NCBI GenBank assembly: GCA_905250115.1
Contig: CAJNOI010000021.1
Location: forward strand, 743,233 to 807,232
Direction: 5' to 3'
Origin: Adineta steineri
Taxonomy: Eukaryota; Rotifera; Eurotatoria; Adinetida; Adinetidae
Length of the DNA stretch: 64,000 bases
Positions 11,145 through 23,277 of this stretch are shown piece after piece. Each line of letters starts with the position of its first letter. Within the stretch, counting starts at the first letter, position 1. The position numbers were made by a program, and so were the translations under genes. Under the pieces are notes generated by a model. That model made no database searches, had not been told where the DNA came from, and saw nothing but the letters and a program-made list of their open reading frames with translations.

Positions 11145-14100
11145 TGTAATAACAATACTTTATTTAATAACTAAAAATAGAACATCAGTTATTTATTTAT
11201 TCTTCTATGAAATCATGACAACCTAGATTTTTTTAGAAAAAAAATATTCGTATCGCAACATGTTTCGAAACATAACACACGTGATAGTAAGAGGTAAATT
11301 ACAAAGCTTAACATAAATTACATACAAAAGACCAACGTCATGTGTCTCCTCTCCAGCTTTTAATGACAATACGTCTTATTGTTTGTTTTATGTTATCCTT
11401 GTATTGTCATACTTTAACATCAATAAAAGCTTTGCCTCCAAAAAGAAAAATGTTCACAATATACATCTTAATGGAGACGATTGTTGAGAATATATATATA
11501 GTCGGTCATAATGATATGTTACTCATCCAATAACGATTATTTTTATCAATAGTTAAATTTCATTTGAAATGAACAACAAGAAACATACTTTGTATGTTTT
11601 ATAACTATTGTTGACAAGTAATGTAACAGCAATTTGTTTTCATTAATGAAGTCACGCTTGTAAATACTCAATATATACCTCTCATATTTAAAAAAAAGAA
11701 AATATGTACGTTAATAAATCTTTTATATTTTGTGTATCGATACTAAACAAGAATGGTTTTATTAGAATGTAAATCAGAAGAAAATACGAAAAGAAAAAGA
11801 TGCACATATAGTGAACACTAAACACAAATAATCTAATAATTCTTACCTGTATATAATGTCCAAAGGCAATCTAAGTTGAAGAAAAATGAATACGTGTGCA
11901 CTCGTTGAAAGTATGAATAACCCGTATCGTGTCTGTCTTTTTCTGCAGTGATCAGTGATGCATCAATTGTCTATTTTTGATTTCAACAAGAAAAAATAAA
12001 CAAAATGTAAGGTGTTACAGTCCAAATTTTGTGTTCCTTTCTTTCGATGCTTACGATAAATATTACCTATATGAAAAAGAAAAATATAACTTACTAGTTC
12101 TCTCTCTCACAATAGCAAATACTAAATAATTTTTAACTATGAAATAGTTCTTTGACTTGAATATTACTATATGCTAAATGGTACCTGAATCGCTTCTATA
12201 ATAAATCAGATTTCAATTAGATGATTTTCATCTAAAAATAAAATTAGTAAACAGAAGTTTTGAACAAGAATGCATGTATTTATATGATTAGAAAAGAGGA
12301 GTATGTGAAATAAAAATTGTTGGTATTAAAAGAATTTGTTTTCTTTGAAAAACATAATCAAATTTGTTTAGAAATCAAGATATATTAGTTGTTTTTTTCT
12401 AAATAGATATTTTGTCTACGAATGTGCGATTAGAAATCCTATCATTCTTATAAAACCATATCTTGTATAACAACGATTATTATTTTACGTTTTCGTTTAA
12501 CTGTTCTCGAAAATAATACTGTACCACAACTACAGTAGACATTTCTTTTTTTATTTAATCTATGTTATATTGCATGCTGATTACAAACATATTTTTCAAA
12601 ATAATTAATATTATTTACATTAAAACAAAAATTATATTATTTCTTAAACATTTAAAAGAGAAATATTTTTGAAAAGACAATCACTGTATCACTATTACGA
12701 ACGAATAAATTGAAGAAATGATAGTTTATATATTTAATAAAATTGTTCTTGCAGATAAATATATTTGTGATGAATGAAGTTTGATACTTTTCAATAATTT
12801 GTAAATCTAATTTACTATTTTTTAATTTTGAATTGATAAAAATAAAATTAAAATAAATAAAGTTTCGATAACGCAACAATGGAATAAAAATTTTGTTTTC
12901 AATATTTTAACATACTTAAATAGAACTCAGCGATCTCTACAAGAATATTTCTACTAAGAAGTTTATAAAAACTTTTTTTAAAATAAGATTTTGAAAAAAC
13001 TCGAATTATTTTATATTGAGAATAAATGTTCAGTTTATGAATTAAGTTTGCTTTTTTCAATGTAATTATGACCTGAAAAAACTTTCAGTAGATACAGCGT
13101 GAAAAATTCTCACTTGTAAGATGTCTCCGAGTGTTTAGATAAAACATAATTAGAAAATTGTTGAGCTGAAATCGTAAGAAGCAATCTTTGAAAAAATTCA
13201 ATTAAAGTACGTGACAAAAATTTCAAGTCTCGCTAGATTCATAATTTATCCATCAATTTTGTGTTATTTTGCTTGTGAAAAGATCAAAAAAAGAAGTTAA
13301 GTATAATTATGAAACATAAAATATTTATAGAAAAAAAAGTTCCAACTCATTAAATGATTGATTTCTTTTAAACAGTTTTAATAAAAATAAATTTTATTAT
13401 TTTCAATAATATATTTTGTATCGTCATTCGATCTTTGTAATTGTCGAACAAAAAGAAAAACGAAAATAATTTGTAAATGTCTTTTGTTATTAAATAAATA
13501 TTTATCTCATGGAATAATCGTTTATTTACAATTTCATTTTATTTATTAATGTCATAAAAAAAAATCATACAGTCTCATTTTTATAATCTAAATATTGAAA
13601 ATTTTTATTTTCATACATTATGACACAATATTAAATAAAAATCTCTGTAAATTTAGTCATATTATCCATAAATAAATGTCATTGATTTTATCTTTATTCT
13701 CTATATCTCTTACTTTTGTTTTTATAAAAATATATTTCTATATCAAAATTTAATTTCATTGATTGATTTTGTTATATATAGAAAGATTGCAACTTCTATC
13801 AATTTATTTATCATAAAGAAAAATATTCATAAAATTTCAATAAAACACAAAAACTTCTTTTAAAAAATGCAAATGTAAAAATAATTAATTATTTATGTAT
13901 ATTTCAATCAGAGATTAATTTTAATGTAATAAAACAAAAAAAAAATTTTTCTTGATTTTATAAAAAAAATATAAATATTCAATTTTCGAGTCGAATTTAA
14001 CTATTGAAAAAAAATTTTTTTATTATTTAATCTTTCAAAAATCTCTTCAACAATAAAAAATGAAAATGATTGATTAGAATTCAATAAAAATACAAAATTA

Positions 14101-14584
14101 ATTCTCATTTTATTAAATTCGTTTTTAATAAAATAATAAAGAGTTTATTATCAAGAAAATGTAAAAATCAATGAGAATTTGATTTTTGGTCAGCATAATA
14201 ATTGAAATGATCAGTAGCAAAAATAATTTCAAAATCAGTTAAATTCTTAAATGAGCAGTAAAAAAATGAGTGAGCAGTAAATTAAGTAGTTCACCAGCAA
14301 CTAATTTAATATGTCAGTTATTAATTATCAAATGATGTAAATTAATTAAAAGATCACTAAATCCAATTTTTCAACAGTCGAACATATGAAAGCGTCAGTA
14401 TAAAAATTGAAATAGTATAGAATGACCTATTTCTATTCTACTTTTTCTCTCTTTCATCATTTCATATAGTTGAGAGTGCGGATACAGTTGCATCTACTTT
14501 ATCTCCGCCCAAACCCAGACCCCTATGAATTTTTTTCAAATTCTACTACTTATAAAATTGAGCCCAATAAAGCTAAAGCATTTA

Positions 14585-14669
14585 CAAACTTTATTGGTCA
14601 TTCATCAAAATATCAAACTTTATTACCCATTTATCAAATGTCAAACTTTATTATCCATCCATCAAATAT
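14585..14669. repeat. Three-copy tandem repeat, 28-29 bp unit
   Basis: Three successive units begin CAAACTTTATT and end in a CATCAAA or TATCAAA tract (starts at 14585, 14614 and 14642). They are about 80% alike. Confidence 0.7.
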
Positions 14670-15950
14670 CAAGTGTTTAGAAGATGCTTGATTAATTTAT
14701 GAAAAGTAGAAATTCAATTTGATTGCCTGCTGAAAGTCGAAACTAATATTGATCAACTCTCATTCACATCTAAATATAGTCATATTCGCATGCAGATCGC
14801 GTCAGTCTAGCGCCAAGTGAATCGAGTTTCGATGAACGTTACTTGTATTTTGAAGGAACCAAAAGATACAACATATTTGATCAATTTCTATTTTAATTAT
14901 ATCATCTCTTTCATCATTTAAACATTTCATTGAATGTTTTATATTTTGTTATATTAACAAAAAATGTATTTTATCATTAGGAATTAAGTTGTTTATAATC
15001 TCCATTAATGATTATACACAAATAAGATTATTTTATTCTTTTAATATTAACTTGATTAATATATTATTTTCATAGTAAATAAAATACATTTATTACGTTT
15101 ATTATTGAAAATATTTCTTAAAAACGTTTTTAATAGAAATTGAATAATGCAATTGATATAAAGAAAATATTTATTCAGAATTATTAATATCTATTAAAAC
15201 AATAATATAATTGATTTTTATTATCTGTTAATCTTCTATTACAAGTGTTTGATTTAAATAAAAATATTTTTTTATGAGTTGACAAGAGCTAGGAAAAGAG
15301 ACAAACAAGTATTACTTTACACAAATACATACGAATACAACGAACAGAGAAAAGCATCGTGCATATAAAACATTTATTTTTATTTAATTCACTCATTTGT
15401 CATCTTCTTCACCAATTCTTTATAAATATCTCGTAAATCCTCGCTTCGTCTTCTAAGGTAGGTTAATGTTATTCGATTATAATTTCATATTTATATCAGA
15501 TAATATTATTATTCATGTTGTGTGCAGAAATATTATTATTAGTTACACTTAGAAATGTTATTCACATATTTACGTGGATAAGGTAGTAACTAGATTCATA
15601 TTGATGAGAATAAGTAGCATAGATTGACGCGATTCACTTGGTCCCGTGACTTTACAAGTTCTGCGGATAAACATGCAAACACACAGTCGTTTGAGGGATT
15701 AAGACCCTGAATACAGTCAAGGGAATAATGTCTAGACCATTTAGATAATAACAGCATATTATATCATAATTGGGATAAAAACTAGTAGTACAAGAGAAAA
15801 GACAAGATACTAAACGGAGCTAAAAATTACCCATGCTTATAAAAAGAAATCTTACACATCACGATAAATTATAAAGAAAGAGTATCGCTGCTACAATGAT
15901 ATTCGAAAAAAAATATTTGAAAGATCATTGTATCATTTTTAGGATGGGTG

Positions 15951-16116
15951 GATATTAGTCGTTGTGAGGGTGGGTTTGAGTGTGGGTTGTAGATGTGAGC
16001 TTTGTTCTTATCTCACATCCACAGCCTTACAACAACCATCACACCCAACACCCACCAACACCCACCCATACCCACAACCACAACCACACCCACACCCACA
16101 CCCACCCTTACTCTTC
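15951..16116. repeat. Interstitial telomere-like array, G-rich arm facing C-rich arm
   Basis: The left half is G/T-rich (GAGGGTGGGTTTGAGTGTGG, then TGTAGATGTGAGC). The right half starts CTCACATCCACAG and ends in perfect CACCCACACCCACACCCACC. The C-rich part is (CCCACA)n, the complement of TGTGGG. It is the longest such array here. Confidence 0.7.
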
Positions 16117-16445
16117 TTAATGTTGCGTGATTAATTACCCGAAATTAACAGTCGTGTTATTCACAAAAATATTACGTTGTAGCTTGATAAGCTATTTAAC
16201 GAGCGTTTAATTATGAACCTTTTATTATTCGTATTCGTATCAAAAGCTCTTTTTAAGTGTATCTTTTCTATTATAATATGTCATTAATTAAATTCTGATC
16301 AAATATACTAGTATATACAAAGAAAAAATAGCAGTTTTCAGAATCTCTGTAGATTCAAACAAAAATCTCAACAAAAAATACTTCTATTCTTATTCGTTTC
16401 TTTTAATAAAAACTTAGTGAATCTTTTTAAATTTATATACAGATT

Positions 16446-19400
16446 ATGGCTTCCGCATTTTCATGGTCAAATAACTCCGTTTATACAAAACGAGCTCTTC
16501 TCATTGGCAATAATAAATACAAGAAGAATAGGCGACTTCGATATTGTACCAATGATGCTGAAGATCTCGCTAACAAATTACATAACATTAACTTTGAAAT
16601 CACAGTTGATACTAATTTGACATATGAACAAATGGATAGAATGATCGAAGCGTTTAATGATAAGATAAATCCAGGTGATCTTGTTCTTTTCTTTTTTGCG
16701 GGCCATGGGTGTCCATGGAATCATTCAAATTTTCTTATCCCTATTGATGATGATCGAATTATAACGCATACTGATCTAGAATATCGAGCAATAAATGTTC
16801 AATCTGTACTTGAAAAGATTATGAGTTGTTGTCCATCAGCAGCTATATCTCTTCTTGATTGTTGTCGGAATAGTTCTGAATGCGAATCATCAAATTCTCA
16901 TGGTCTTTCAAGTATGCGAGCGATTGCTGGTTCATTTATTGCTTTTGCATATGATACAAATGACGTTACATTAGATGTATCAATAGATGGTCGAAATGGT
17001 TTATTTACATCTCATCTTCTTCAACATATTGACCGACCGAATTCAACTATTGATGAAATAATGTATGATGTTTGTGATGGTGTAATGAAAGAAACAAATG
17101 GTGATCAATGTCCATTCCAACTCAGTTCACTTAGACGAAAAGTTTATTTAAATCAACAATTTACAGCTGGTAAATCTAAAATAATTTTGAATCGCTATAA
17201 ATATGAAAAATACTTTCTATAACATAATTTTATAATTTCTAATTGATAAAATTTCAATCCTATGGAAATTTTTCTCATCTATTTATTCAATTATATTTTC
17301 ATGCTAAAATAATGTGCGTAGTAAAATTTATTCATTTATGATATTAATGATGGTGATGCTTTGAAAATAGAGCATCATTACATTTGTCATAAATGTTTTG
17401 AACACAAAAATTTATTAAGATGAATTGATTACATAGAATATAGAAAGCAAAGTACACTTTTTATGAAATCAGCTTTTGCATAAAAATAGAGAAATTTATT
17501 TCATTCGACGATGTCTATGGGATTTTTGTAAAGTTTTGTATTTTTTAAAAATGTTTCACTTCAAACACGAAAATGGTTACTTGTAACACCAGAATTTTTA
17601 TATTTATTATTTTTATTGTAGAGCAATTGAATGGTACAGTGTGTGCTCCCCTTGATCGAATCGATGCCGTATGTGCTCGCCTGGATCGTATCGATGCGAA
17701 AGCCGACCTCATTCTCGCCAATACCCAAACGATTATAAATCAAATAAAGTATGTCATGACACAGATGTATGAATTGCATGAATTCACTACACCTCGCTAC
17801 TTTTTCATTTTTCCGGCAAAGCACAGCGATTGGACAATACTCAACAACGTACAAGACTGGTATCATCTCCATTATAAACTCTATTTTCTATGTGAATGTT
17901 CTGATGAGCCCGATAAAATGCATGTTGCTCCACATAACGGCCATTCGATTAAAAAGACGAGAGAATTCATCGTCAAGTATGGACCTTATTTACGAACAAC
18001 ACTGCAAGCTGCTCAAGTCCTGTTCAGCCTTGGAAGCTTTGTTATCCCACAACTGGGTAGCGTGTCAAAGGCTGTTGGTAGTAGTGTAGATACGATTTTA
18101 CCGTCACTTGATAAGCAGAAAGAGATAGAACAGCAGCTAAACTTGGTTGAGAAATTACTCGATCGAGTCGACCATAAATGGGCACAGGCAAGGTCCACAA
18201 TTCTCGAACAAGATAAATCACATGGAGTGCCACTTGACGGACCAGCTTTGCGTGCAGTTGAAGCGTTTCTGGACGTTGCCGATAATACACGTAGTTTAGG
18301 AGACCTATACCGAACAGTCACCGCTGATGGACATGTGCGTTGGGTGTGTCTAGAGCACTATGACGATATCGGCTATAATAACGCTATGTCCAAATATATT
18401 GATCAGTTGGAAGCTATGGGAGGTGAATTCGATACAAAAACTAGAGAAGCAGTGGTGAGTGCAATGGATTTGAGTAGCAAGAGTGTCAAAATATTGTGCG
18501 AAGCTCTCACCAAAGGTTTCAACATTTCGACATTGACATTCAAAGGGTGTTCACTGAAGGAAGATGATCTTGTCAAGTTGCTTGATATTGTCATTAATCG
18601 CTCTTCGGTTCGGTGTCTTAACATGTTTGCAGTTTGTGTTAGGAATCTGTTTGGAAATACGAAATATGTCTGCAAATGCATGGCTGCAGAATTCAATAAT
18701 CAAACCTTCTGGGTTCGTTTCTGCGACAGTTACCAGGATGGACATAAGTCAATGCTTATTCAACTCTTGCTACAAAATAAGATACATCGAACCTTCGACT
18801 TTTCTGCTTCTGAGTTTATGGGCCACGAACGTGATCTTCAGAAGTGCTTTGAAACGAAAGGAATAGTGACAGGATTGATTGTGGAATATTCTAACAATAT
18901 TGATATCATAAATACTCTGTTCAATTCTAAAATGAAAACATTGTATCAACTAAAATTTAATAATTCATTGCATATACCATCGACTTTATCTTATTTCTGT
19001 GAAATGTTGAAAATCAATCAAACACTTATCGAAATCGATATTATGGATCAAACTGGTTTCGAAGACGAGACTTTCATTGTTAATCTTTTGAGTACTTTGA
19101 AGGGACACAAATCAATCAAACATCTCAGTCTGCATGTAAAGAATATTCAACCATCGGACCGGAAAGAAGCTAGTCTAATAGAGTCATTGAATAATCATAA
19201 ATTTATTTCACGCCTCCGTATATCTGAATCTGCTATTACACATAAACTTACACAGGCATTTATTCAAGCCTCTCAAGAACATCACATCTTAAGACATCTC
19301 GAGGTTTATCATACTCAAGTGAACATCGTCGATGTTCAACAGCTGAAATCCTTATATGAGAATCACAGTTTGATGTACATGAACATATCAGAACGACCAT

Positions 19401-19456
19401 ATTGGTACGTAATGCTGGAAAAGACAAATGGGCAAGTTAAAAGGGGTAAGAACTAA
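16446..19456 (+). CDS. Caspase-like protease, probably spliced to a coiled-coil/LRR-like region
   Basis: The first exon (16446..17169) encodes a peptidase C14 domain: ALLIGNNKY near residue 17, the catalytic-His motif FFFAGHGCPW and the catalytic-Cys motif LLDCCRNSS. Both catalytic residues are present. A GTAAAT donor at 17170 and a TTTTTATTGTAG acceptor ending at 17621 are both phase 1. Joining them gives FTAG-EQLNGTVC and an 852-residue protein. Exon 2 (17622..19456) has a coiled coil with two DRIDA repeats, then YELHEFTTPRYFFIFP and LYFLCECSDE, a conserved module that I know from fungal and invertebrate LRR proteins, then irregular leucine-rich sequence. If the splice is wrong these are two genes, and the second lacks a good start: the ATG at 17573 lies in intron-like T-rich sequence. 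A GTAAGA donor at 19451 with a phase-matched acceptor at 19948 hints at a further exon ending at 20121. Exon 2 is visibly less AT-rich than its neighbours. Confidence 0.6.
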
Positions 19457-20332
19457 TATATGTATTTCTTTCATCTTTGGGAAGATACGAAAATTTGATA
19501 TGAGGAGAGTAGATCAGATGGACATCAGTTCATCTAAATACTCTTTGGTATCCCATAATAGTCTGAGGTGAGATCTTGTTCGATCTCTAGGCAATGGGTG
19601 TGCTCATATGGTTTAACTTTTAAAACATTATCATATCTATATCTTATCCTTATGACAGTAGAACGTGTCACGACCAAAATCTCTTTTTGCTATGAAAAAC
19701 GTCATTTCAATTTGTCGCATTTTGTGTCAGCGTAAAGAATTATACATATAAAGATTAGTCAATATGTGCCGAAACGCTAGGTAGGTAGAACAGATTACCA
19801 TTGGAATAGTACTGAAATTCACGTTTTCTCGAACGCTTATCGATATTTGCTTGTGCTCAACTAAGACTATGAGCATGACTTATGGTGAACGATATCCGTG
19901 ATATTTTGTACTTTTTTCACATAAAATGTTTATCATCCTCGTTCGTAGCTCAGAAATCTAAAACTGGTCTCAACCGAATCTATTGGAGCAATGATTGCTC
20001 AGCAATCATTGTTTCACGATGCTTGCTAACGAAAAGTGTTAAGAATAAGCCATACGTGTTCAGTTTCTGTTCACAATACACATATACTATTCGTTGTAAA
20101 GGCATTGATCATCATATTTAACTAAACTCATTTAATATAAAATTTAAAAACTAATTCAAAACAAAAAGTTTTTTATATAAAAAGTGTAAAATAATGTTTT
20201 TGATCTTTTAATGATTAAAAAATAAACAATCGCAATTGTCATTTCAACTCAAAATAAAAATAACTTATTTACAAACAAAATAGAAAATATACAAAGATCA
20301 AACTAGATTTTAAAAAAAATCATATTTGAATA
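19457..20332. other. Intergenic, or intron plus possible last exon
   Basis: There is no firm gene. The segment 19949..20121 is open in the phase that the donor at 19451 would need and ends in TAA. It may be a last exon of the caspase-LRR gene, but its sequence shows no domain. Confidence 0.3.
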
Positions 20333-20340
20333 AATGTGAG

Positions 20341-20745
20341 TAGACATGACCCAAACCCAAACTCAAATTCAAACCGTTTGGGAGTTTGAGTTTGGGTTCA
20401 TGAGTTTGGGTTTGGGTTTGAGTTTGGGTATTGAGTTTGAGTTTGGGTTTGGGTTTGGTACCCAAAGTCCCAAACAGTTTGAGTTTGAGTTTGGGTTTGG
20501 GTCTACTTTTAACTGCAATAAATTTATTCAAAATAGTTCCTTTTACAGATTAAAAAAAGCACAAGCCCAAACTCAAACCCAAACTGTTTGGGAGTTTGGG
20601 TGCTAAACCCAAACCCAAACTCAAACTCAAACCCAATACCCAAACCCAAACTCAAACTCAAATCCAATACCCAAACTCAAACCCAAACTCAATACTCAAA
20701 CCCAAACTCACCAAACCCAAACAGTTTGGGTTTGGGTCATGTCTA
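20341..20745. mobile_element. hAT-like MITE with 8-bp target duplication
   Basis: The 405-bp element starts TAGACATGACCCAAACCC and ends with its inverse complement GGGTTTGGGTCATGTCTA. The 8-bp sequence AATGTGAG flanks it on both sides (20333..20340 and 20746..20753). An 8-bp duplication and a TAG-starting inverted repeat are typical of hAT transposons. The inside is made of blocks of TTTGGG/TTTGAG hexamers and their complement, in alternating orientation around a unique centre of about 60 bp. No transposase is encoded, so it is non-autonomous. ORFs across it are low-complexity artefacts. Confidence 0.85.
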
Positions 20746-21379
20746 AATGTGAGAGATAAAAGTCTTTTTTTATGTTAATCTGGTATATTTGTATGAATTG
20801 TATCAAAAAAAAGTTAAAATAATTTTGTATCATTATGAGTAATGTTGACAATTCTTCTCTAATCCATTTTATTCTCTTTTATTGAAATTGATTTCGATAT
20901 GAATGAGATTACTTTTTTATACTTTAAGATCTATGTTAAATTATCATCAGAACATTATGTTCTGTTTTTATTCTGATAGAAAAAGATCTTCAACTTCATT
21001 CTCATTCATCTATAGAATTGATCAATCTCCTTAATTTGTAAATCAAATTTATTTCTTTTTTGTTAAAATGAGACAAAATTTATTCAATTCCAATATGTCT
21101 CTTTCATTTTTCATTCTTACGAATTTTTGTGAAACAAAAAACCGAAATTGTAATGTCTTTCAAAAGTTTTTATTAAAATGTTTGTAGAGTTTATAGTTTT
21201 GTTGGTCAGGACTTTATAGAAAAAAAATTTGTTTGTGAAATAAATTTTGAAATTAGAAAATATAAAAAAATAAAATATCCTCTTTCAAATATCTTCATTA
21301 TGTTTGTCTCATCAGAATTAAATTTCCAATAAAGAATATGCTCCATACTAAATTATTATGTTAACATAAATTTATCTCA

Positions 21380-22012
21380 CGAGGGAACTTCACTAAGTGA
21401 CACCCTCCGTTTGACCTCATATTCTGCTCATATGTAGGACTCATATAGTAGATAAAAATCCCAAAAGGGTTCGTGCCATTGCCCTCTTGCTGTTGAGATT
21501 TTGTGTTTCTAAGTTACGGAGATAACTGAATGCCGTGGTCCCCCTCAGGGAAGTGCGAAAAACTAATGTTGGAATTTTGACTTGAAACTTTGTATACAAA
21601 GAGGTCTTACTGAGAGTAGTTTACTATGAAAGTTTTAGACTTACTTCTTGTTTCTATCCAGCGATACGGCTATGAAAATCTAATGTCACCTGCTACCACT
21701 TATAAGAGGTAGCATATGACATTCTTTTTTTGAATTATGATTATTCAGGAAAACTGAAACTTTCATAGTAAACTACTCTCAGTAAGACCTCTTTGTATAC
21801 AAAGTTTCAAGTCAAAATTCCAACATTAGTTTTTCGCACTTCCCTGAGGGGGACCACGGCATTCAGTTATCTCCGTAACTTAGAAACACAAAATCTCAAC
21901 AGCAAGAGGGCAATGGCACGAACCCTTTTGGGATTTTTATCTACTATATGAGTCCTACATATGAGCAGAATATGAGGTCAAACGGAGGGTGTCACTTAGT
22001 GAGGTTCCCTCG
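21380..22012. mobile_element. Foldback element, 256-bp near-identical inverted arms
   Basis: Arms 21380..21635 and 21757..22012 are almost perfect inverse complements; the one clear mismatch that I found is near the tips (CTTCACTAAG against CCTCACTAAG). The 121-bp loop holds a second hairpin, TGCTACCACTTATAAGAGG then TAGCA, flanked by TGTCA/TGACA. TCA flanks the element on both sides, a possible 3-bp target duplication. No ORF is present. It is less AT-rich than its surroundings. Confidence 0.85.
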
Positions 22013-22311
22013 TCAGTATAAAAATTTTAAATATTTCATTTCATTTTCACTTCATATGATTTTAAATAAAAATATTTTTATTTTCATAACAGAAACAATT
22101 TTATTAAATCATTTTTAAATTAAATGAAATCCTAATTACAATTAAATCGATTTAAATCATTTTTGTTTTATTTTATCTCCGCCCTCTCAACATACTATTT
22201 CAATAAAACAAAACCTTCAAGATACATTTTTATACAAATGATCATTTTTATTTTATTGTATTTTAAAATAACATTTTTTTATTCACATTTATTCATCCAT
22301 TTCATTCAAAT

Positions 22312-23277
22312 ATGAACAAAATCTTTTTTCTTTTAGAACAATCAATTCTTTTCAATCATATTAATAACAACACAAAATGGAAACAGCATGGAATTACTAT
22401 TGCTGGAGGAAATGAAGAAGGCAATCAGTTAAATCAACTCTCTAGTCCTTTGGGTATCTATGTTGATGATGAACATCAAACTATTTATATTACTGATTAT
22501 TTTAATCATCGTATTGTTGAATGGAAATATGGAGCAAAGAATGGTCAAGTTGTTGCAGGGGGAAATGGAAAAGGAAATCGAAGTGGTCAGTTGAACCGGC
22601 CAAGAAATGTGGTTGTTGATAAAGACAATGATTCTCTCATCATTTCTGATCAAGGAAATAGACGAGTGATACGATGCCCTCGTCAAGATGATAAAAATGG
22701 AGAGACAATCATTTCTGATATTGATTGTTGGGGATTAGCACTGGATAAGAATGGAGACCTTTATGTCTCTGATTGGATGAAGAGTAAAGTGAGACGATGG
22801 AAACAAGGAGAGAAAGAAGGAACAATAGTAGCAGGTGGAAACGGACACGGAAATCACCTCAGTCAATTCGATAGTCCTAGTTATATCTTCGTTGATCAAG
22901 ACTATTCAATTTATGTGTCGGATCGTGACAATCATCGTGTGATGAAATGGATGAAAAGTGCAAAAGAAGGTATTGTAGTTGCTGGTGGAAATGGTGAAGG
23001 GGATAGTTTGACACAATTATCTAATCCTCAAGGAGTGATTGTCGATCATCTGGGTAATGTTTATGTGGCTGACGATGGTAATCATCGAATAATGCGTTGG
23101 TGTGAAGGATCTTGCGAAGGTAGTATTGTTGTTGGTGGAAATGGTAAAGGAGAACAATCAAATCAGTTCCATTATCCCACAGGTTTATCATTCGATGTTC
23201 AAGGTAATCTTTATGTTAGTGATTATGCCAATCATCGAATACAAAAATTTGAAATTGATTTGAATGAAATTTGTTGA
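22312..23277 (+). CDS. NHL-repeat beta-propeller protein, probably lacking its 5' exon
   Basis: Six NHL-type repeats of about 45 residues carry the pattern AGGNGxGN...QL..P..I.VD....IYV.D..NHR...W. They fill the ORF from about residue 20 to the end, enough for one six-bladed propeller. NHL propellers bind protein or RNA. The ATG at 22312 starts a T-rich stretch that ends in a good acceptor (TTCTTTTAG) at 22336. The NHL gene at 49.4 kb has the same acceptor at the same point, preceded there by a separate B-box/coiled-coil exon. No such exon is visible upstream here, where the foldback element sits. The gene may therefore be a 5'-truncated copy, use a new start at 22312, or have a distant first exon. 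The NHL part itself is intact. Confidence 0.72.
   Translation: MNKIFFLLEQSILFNHINNNTKWKQHGITIAGGNEEGNQLNQLSSPLGIYVDDEHQTIYITDYFNHRIVEWKYGAKNGQVVAGGNGKGNRSGQLNRPRNVVVDKDNDSLIISDQGNRRVIRCPRQDDKNGETIISDIDCWGLALDKNGDLYVSDWMKSKVRRWKQGEKEGTIVAGGNGHGNHLSQFDSPSYIFVDQDYSIYVSDRDNHRVMKWMKSAKEGIVVAGGNGEGDSLTQLSNPQGVIVDHLGNVYVADDGNHRIMRWCEGSCEGSIVVGGNGKGEQSNQFHYPTGLSFDVQGNLYVSDYANHRIQKFEIDLNEIC

Larger units (their letters stand above)
11145..16445. other. 5.3-kb AT-rich region without a recognisable gene
   Basis: Short ORFs here are low-complexity and show no motif. Structures seen are a three-unit tandem repeat (14585..14669) and a large TGTGGG/CCCACA array (15951..16116). From 12.4 to 14.2 kb and from 14.9 to 15.4 kb the sequence is almost pure A/T with homopolymer runs. 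Confidence 0.5.

Noticed and set aside
12652..12879. 75-codon ORF on the minus strand
   Set aside because: Low-complexity Ile/Phe/Asn/Lys product of AT-rich DNA.
14470..14691. 73-codon ORF
   Set aside because: It runs through the three-copy tandem repeat and has no domain.
18013..18866. Several 64-102 codon ORFs inside the caspase-LRR gene
   Set aside because: Shadow frames of the long + strand exon, with no domains of their own.
19560..19620. tRNA-like stretch around GAGATCTTGTTCGATCTC
   Set aside because: It resembles a T-arm, but I could not build acceptor and anticodon stems.
20310..20778. Overlapping ORFs on both strands rich in K-P-K-L or T-Q-T-Q
   Set aside because: They are translations of the TTTGGG/CCCAAA repeat of the hAT-like MITE.
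21380..22012. LTR or Penelope-like retroelement
   Set aside because: Repeats are inverted, not direct, and there is no reverse transcriptase frame.
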